From a virus: a stretch of 25,131 nt of DNA. The number at the start of each line of letters is the position of its first letter. Positions within the stretch are counted from its first letter, which is position 1. Shown here in pieces: positions 24,102 to 25,131 of this stretch. The translations under genes were made by a program, and so were the position numbers. The notes beneath the pieces are model-generated. The model ran no database searches, was not told where the DNA came from, and saw only the letters and a program-made list of their open reading frames with translations. The stretch is taken from the IMG/VR virus record IMGVR_UViG_3300033144_002107, positions 1-25,131 of that record, one strand, 5' to 3'.

Positions 24102-24443
24102 TTAGTTTATGAATGAACTTTCACTTAGGGTACAGTTTATTTCTTCTATTGTTATTACTTCTGTTTGCTTTATATCATCAATCATTTCATAAAGCAATGT
24201 CACCAACGCTCTTACTGATTCTTTATCTTCTCCTTCCTTAGCTTGAGGTATAGTAGTAGAGTCTATGCTTAGATCAGGTGCATCATTGACTGCCATGATA
24301 AGGCTATCATCATACTCCTTACCTATTATCTTATAGTGTTCAACACCCATCTCTTGCTCATCACTATTGTTTTCATCTAGATAAAATACTTGTGCTATGC
24401 AATACAAATTTCCATCCTTAACTACTTTATACTTCCATATCAT
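24102..24443 (-). CDS. Acidic protein of unknown function
   Basis: A 113-residue acidic protein. The first half is strand-rich and regular (IWKYKVVKDGNLYCIAQVFY, then HYKIIGKEYDDSLIMAV), suggesting a small beta fold; the second half is a helix (SVRALVTLLYEMIDDIKQ) with an acidic tail. The ATG follows tRNA-Met by 25 bases, with AAGGAG about 10 bases upstream, so the mRNA is probably released by tRNA processing. No family is recognised. Confidence 0.65.
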   Translation of the reverse strand: MIWKYKVVKDGNLYCIAQVFYLDENNSDEQEMGVEHYKIIGKEYDDSLIMAVNDAPDLSIDSTTIPQAKEGEDKESVRALVTLLYEMIDDIKQTEVITIEEINCTLSESSFIN

Positions 24444-24468
24444 AAGGCATACTCCTTAACTACTAAGG

Positions 24469-24544
24469 TGGTGGACCCTCTCGGATTTGAACCGAGGACC
24501 ATCCAGTTATGAGCCGGGCGCTCTAACCACTGAGCTAAGGGTCC
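24469..24544 (-). tRNA. tRNA-Met (anticodon CAU)
   Basis: A canonical 76-base cloverleaf with encoded CCA: acceptor GGACCCT/AGGGTCC, D-arm GCTC/GAGC with loop AGTGGTTA, anticodon arm CCCGG-CTCATAA-CTGGA (anticodon CAU) and T-arm CTCGG-TTCAAAT-CCGAG. The first acceptor pair is G-C, so it is not an initiator tRNA. It could be elongator tRNA-Met or, if lysidine is added at C34, tRNA-Ile for AUA codons, which are very common in these genes. A promoter lies about 60 bases upstream. Confidence 0.92.
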
Positions 24545-24568
24545 GTAAGTCATTGATTTATATAACCT

Positions 24569-24781
24569 TTAAGGTTTTTGTGGTTCGCTGGGGTGACCGC
24601 TCGACGAGCCTAGCACACCCACCGGTCGATGGCAAGTGCCCGGTGCCAGCAGATTTTGTGACCATGAAACCATACAGTTACTACATACTAGCTGTTCATT
24701 AAACCTATGTTTATGTCTACTTGGATGACAATCACATCTGTTTATAGGAATTGGTTTGTTTATAGTACTGTGCCTACTCAT
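24569..24781 (-). CDS. Small Cys/His-rich protein
   Basis: About 70 residues from ATG 24781, which overlaps the TGA of the preceding gene (ATGA); an ATG three codons earlier is also possible. The first half has CDCHPSRHKHRF and then CSNCMVSW, a likely zinc ribbon. The second half (NLLAPGTCHRPVGVLGSSS and on) is of different composition, because this stretch also contains the GC-rich promoter for tRNA-Met. The tail may therefore be of little functional weight, or the protein may have been extended over a regulatory region. No family is recognised. Confidence 0.55.
   Translation of the reverse strand: MSRHSTINKPIPINRCDCHPSRHKHRFNEQLVCSNCMVSWSQNLLAPGTCHRPVGVLGSSSGHPSEPQKP
24607..24635 (-). promoter_or_regulatory. 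GC-rich extended -10 promoter for tRNA-Met
   Basis: Minus strand: -35 TTGCCA (24635-24630), a 17-base spacer, and -10 TAGGCT (24612-24607) with TGTGC directly before it. The start would be near 24600, about 55 bases ahead of the tRNA. A GC-rich discriminator follows, as is usual for stable-RNA promoters. The site lies inside the 3' part of the small Zn-protein gene. Confidence 0.5.
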
Positions 24782-25002
24782 CTTTTCCATGAATTATTCC
24801 TTACTATCATAGAGATTCTTTGCTGACTAACATTAAAATGTTTAGCAAGATAAGCTTGTGTAACTCCACCCTTAGCATACCTAGCTATTATAACCTTAAC
24901 CTTTGCCTCGGTTAGTTTACTCCTACCATTATGCTCACCCAATCGCTGAAGACGTTCATCTACATTATGTATATAGCTTAGTCTATATTTAGACTCCATC
25001 AT
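24778..25002 (-). CDS. Small helix-turn-helix DNA-binding protein
   Basis: A 74-residue basic protein. After a positively charged N-terminus it reads KLTEAKVKVIIARYAKGGV, then LAKHFNVSQQRISMIVRNNSWKR: a first helix, then a textbook helix-turn-helix (AKHFNVSQQRIS) and a terminal Trp. Such modules occur in resolvases and phage HNH-associated proteins and bind DNA. It is a paralogue or structural twin of the protein at 20083-20262. AGGAG stands six bases before the first of two ATGs. It follows the partial gene at the window edge by a few bases. Confidence 0.75.
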   Translation of the reverse strand: MMESKYRLSYIHNVDERLQRLGEHNGRSKLTEAKVKVIIARYAKGGVTQAYLAKHFNVSQQRISMIVRNNSWKR

Positions 25003-25010
25003 GTAATCTC

Positions 25011-25130
25011 CTATGCCTTGAAGTGGTTCTCATGAAAGGTTTCATACCCGTCGTAGTCATGGATGTATCCATCTTTCAACATCTCTAGTGGCACTTCAAC
25101 CACTACGATCTCAGCATAGGAACCACTAGA
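25011..25130 (-). CDS. C-terminal end of a gene running out of the window
   Basis: The last 39 codons of a minus-strand gene are present; the start lies beyond the window. It reads AEIVVVEVPLEMLKDGYIHDYD and ends HFKA before a TAG. The alternating pattern suggests a beta strand followed by a turn. The following gene's ribosome site (AGGAG) begins right after the stop, so the two are cotranscribed. Too short to identify. Confidence 0.6.
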   Translation of the reverse strand, partial: SSGSYAEIVVVEVPLEMLKDGYIHDYDGYETFHENHFKA

Positions 25131-25131
25131 C

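Noticed and set aside
24469-24544. tRNA-Met gene as a phage attachment site
   Set aside because: The gene is complete with its own promoter and CCA, and there is no integrase in the window.
1-25131. CRISPR arrays, insertion sequences, rRNA
   Set aside because: No regular repeat-spacer pattern, transposase or rRNA-like sequence was found.

Overview
The window looks like part of a lytic tailed-phage genome. It is AT-rich (about 40% GC by eye) and tightly packed, with ATGA-type overlaps, several TTG starts, encoded tRNAs ending in CCA, a giant virion-type protein and a phage replication/recombination gene set. There is no integrase, transposase or CRISPR array. The C-terminal LPD38-like region of the giant protein suggests a podovirus-like ejected protein, but I cannot assign a family or host.

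Layout. (1) Positions 2-12129, + strand, late genes: a giant open reading frame of at least 3527 residues whose 5' end lies outside the window, then a metallophosphoesterase, a ClpP-like serine protease and a small lipoprotein. (2) Positions 12124-16105, - strand: small Zn and DUF3310 proteins, a GNAT-like protein, three small unknowns, a structured intercistronic RNA, a putative ssDNA-binding protein, a DUF1071-type annealing protein, a PD-(D/E)XK exonuclease and an HNH-like zinc protein. The annealing protein, the ssDNA-binding protein and the nuclease form a recombination cassette. (3) Positions 16176-16921, + strand: a RusA-type resolvase and one unknown, divergent from the recombination block. 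(4) Positions 16927-17942, - strand: a Zn protein, tRNA-Leu(UAA), a broken tRNA-Arg(UCU) and a DUF4406/nucleoside deoxyribosyltransferase-like protein. (5) Positions 17943-18292: a divergent promoter region with a GC-rich core. (6) Positions 18293-20086, + strand: a T7 gp4/Twinkle-like primase-helicase. (7) Positions 20083-25131, - strand: a small HTH protein, a bidirectional terminator, a three-gene cassette (VWA/metallopeptidase, unknown, MoxR AAA+ ATPase), two unknowns, tRNA-Met(CAU), a Zn protein, a second small HTH protein and a partial gene.

How it fits together. The giant protein has a DNA-binding-like N-terminus, two zinc-metallopeptidase motifs, a complete GHKL ATPase domain and a hydrophobic LPD38-like C-terminus. 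I infer that it is a polyvalent protein carried in the virion and delivered with the DNA. The minus-strand genes supply replication-linked recombination, nucleotide metabolism and tRNAs. The MoxR/VWA cassette probably remodels a phage or host complex.

The signals most worth checking are: a +1 alternative frame starting at an A6 run inside the giant gene; a motif repeated four times between its domains; the MoxR-unknown-VWA triad; a long RNA hairpin that pairs fully only on the transcribed strand; a tRNA-Leu without the long variable arm beside a tRNA-Arg broken at its T-loop; and a set of promoters sharing a TAnnCT -10 box. All functional calls are by eye; no database search was run.
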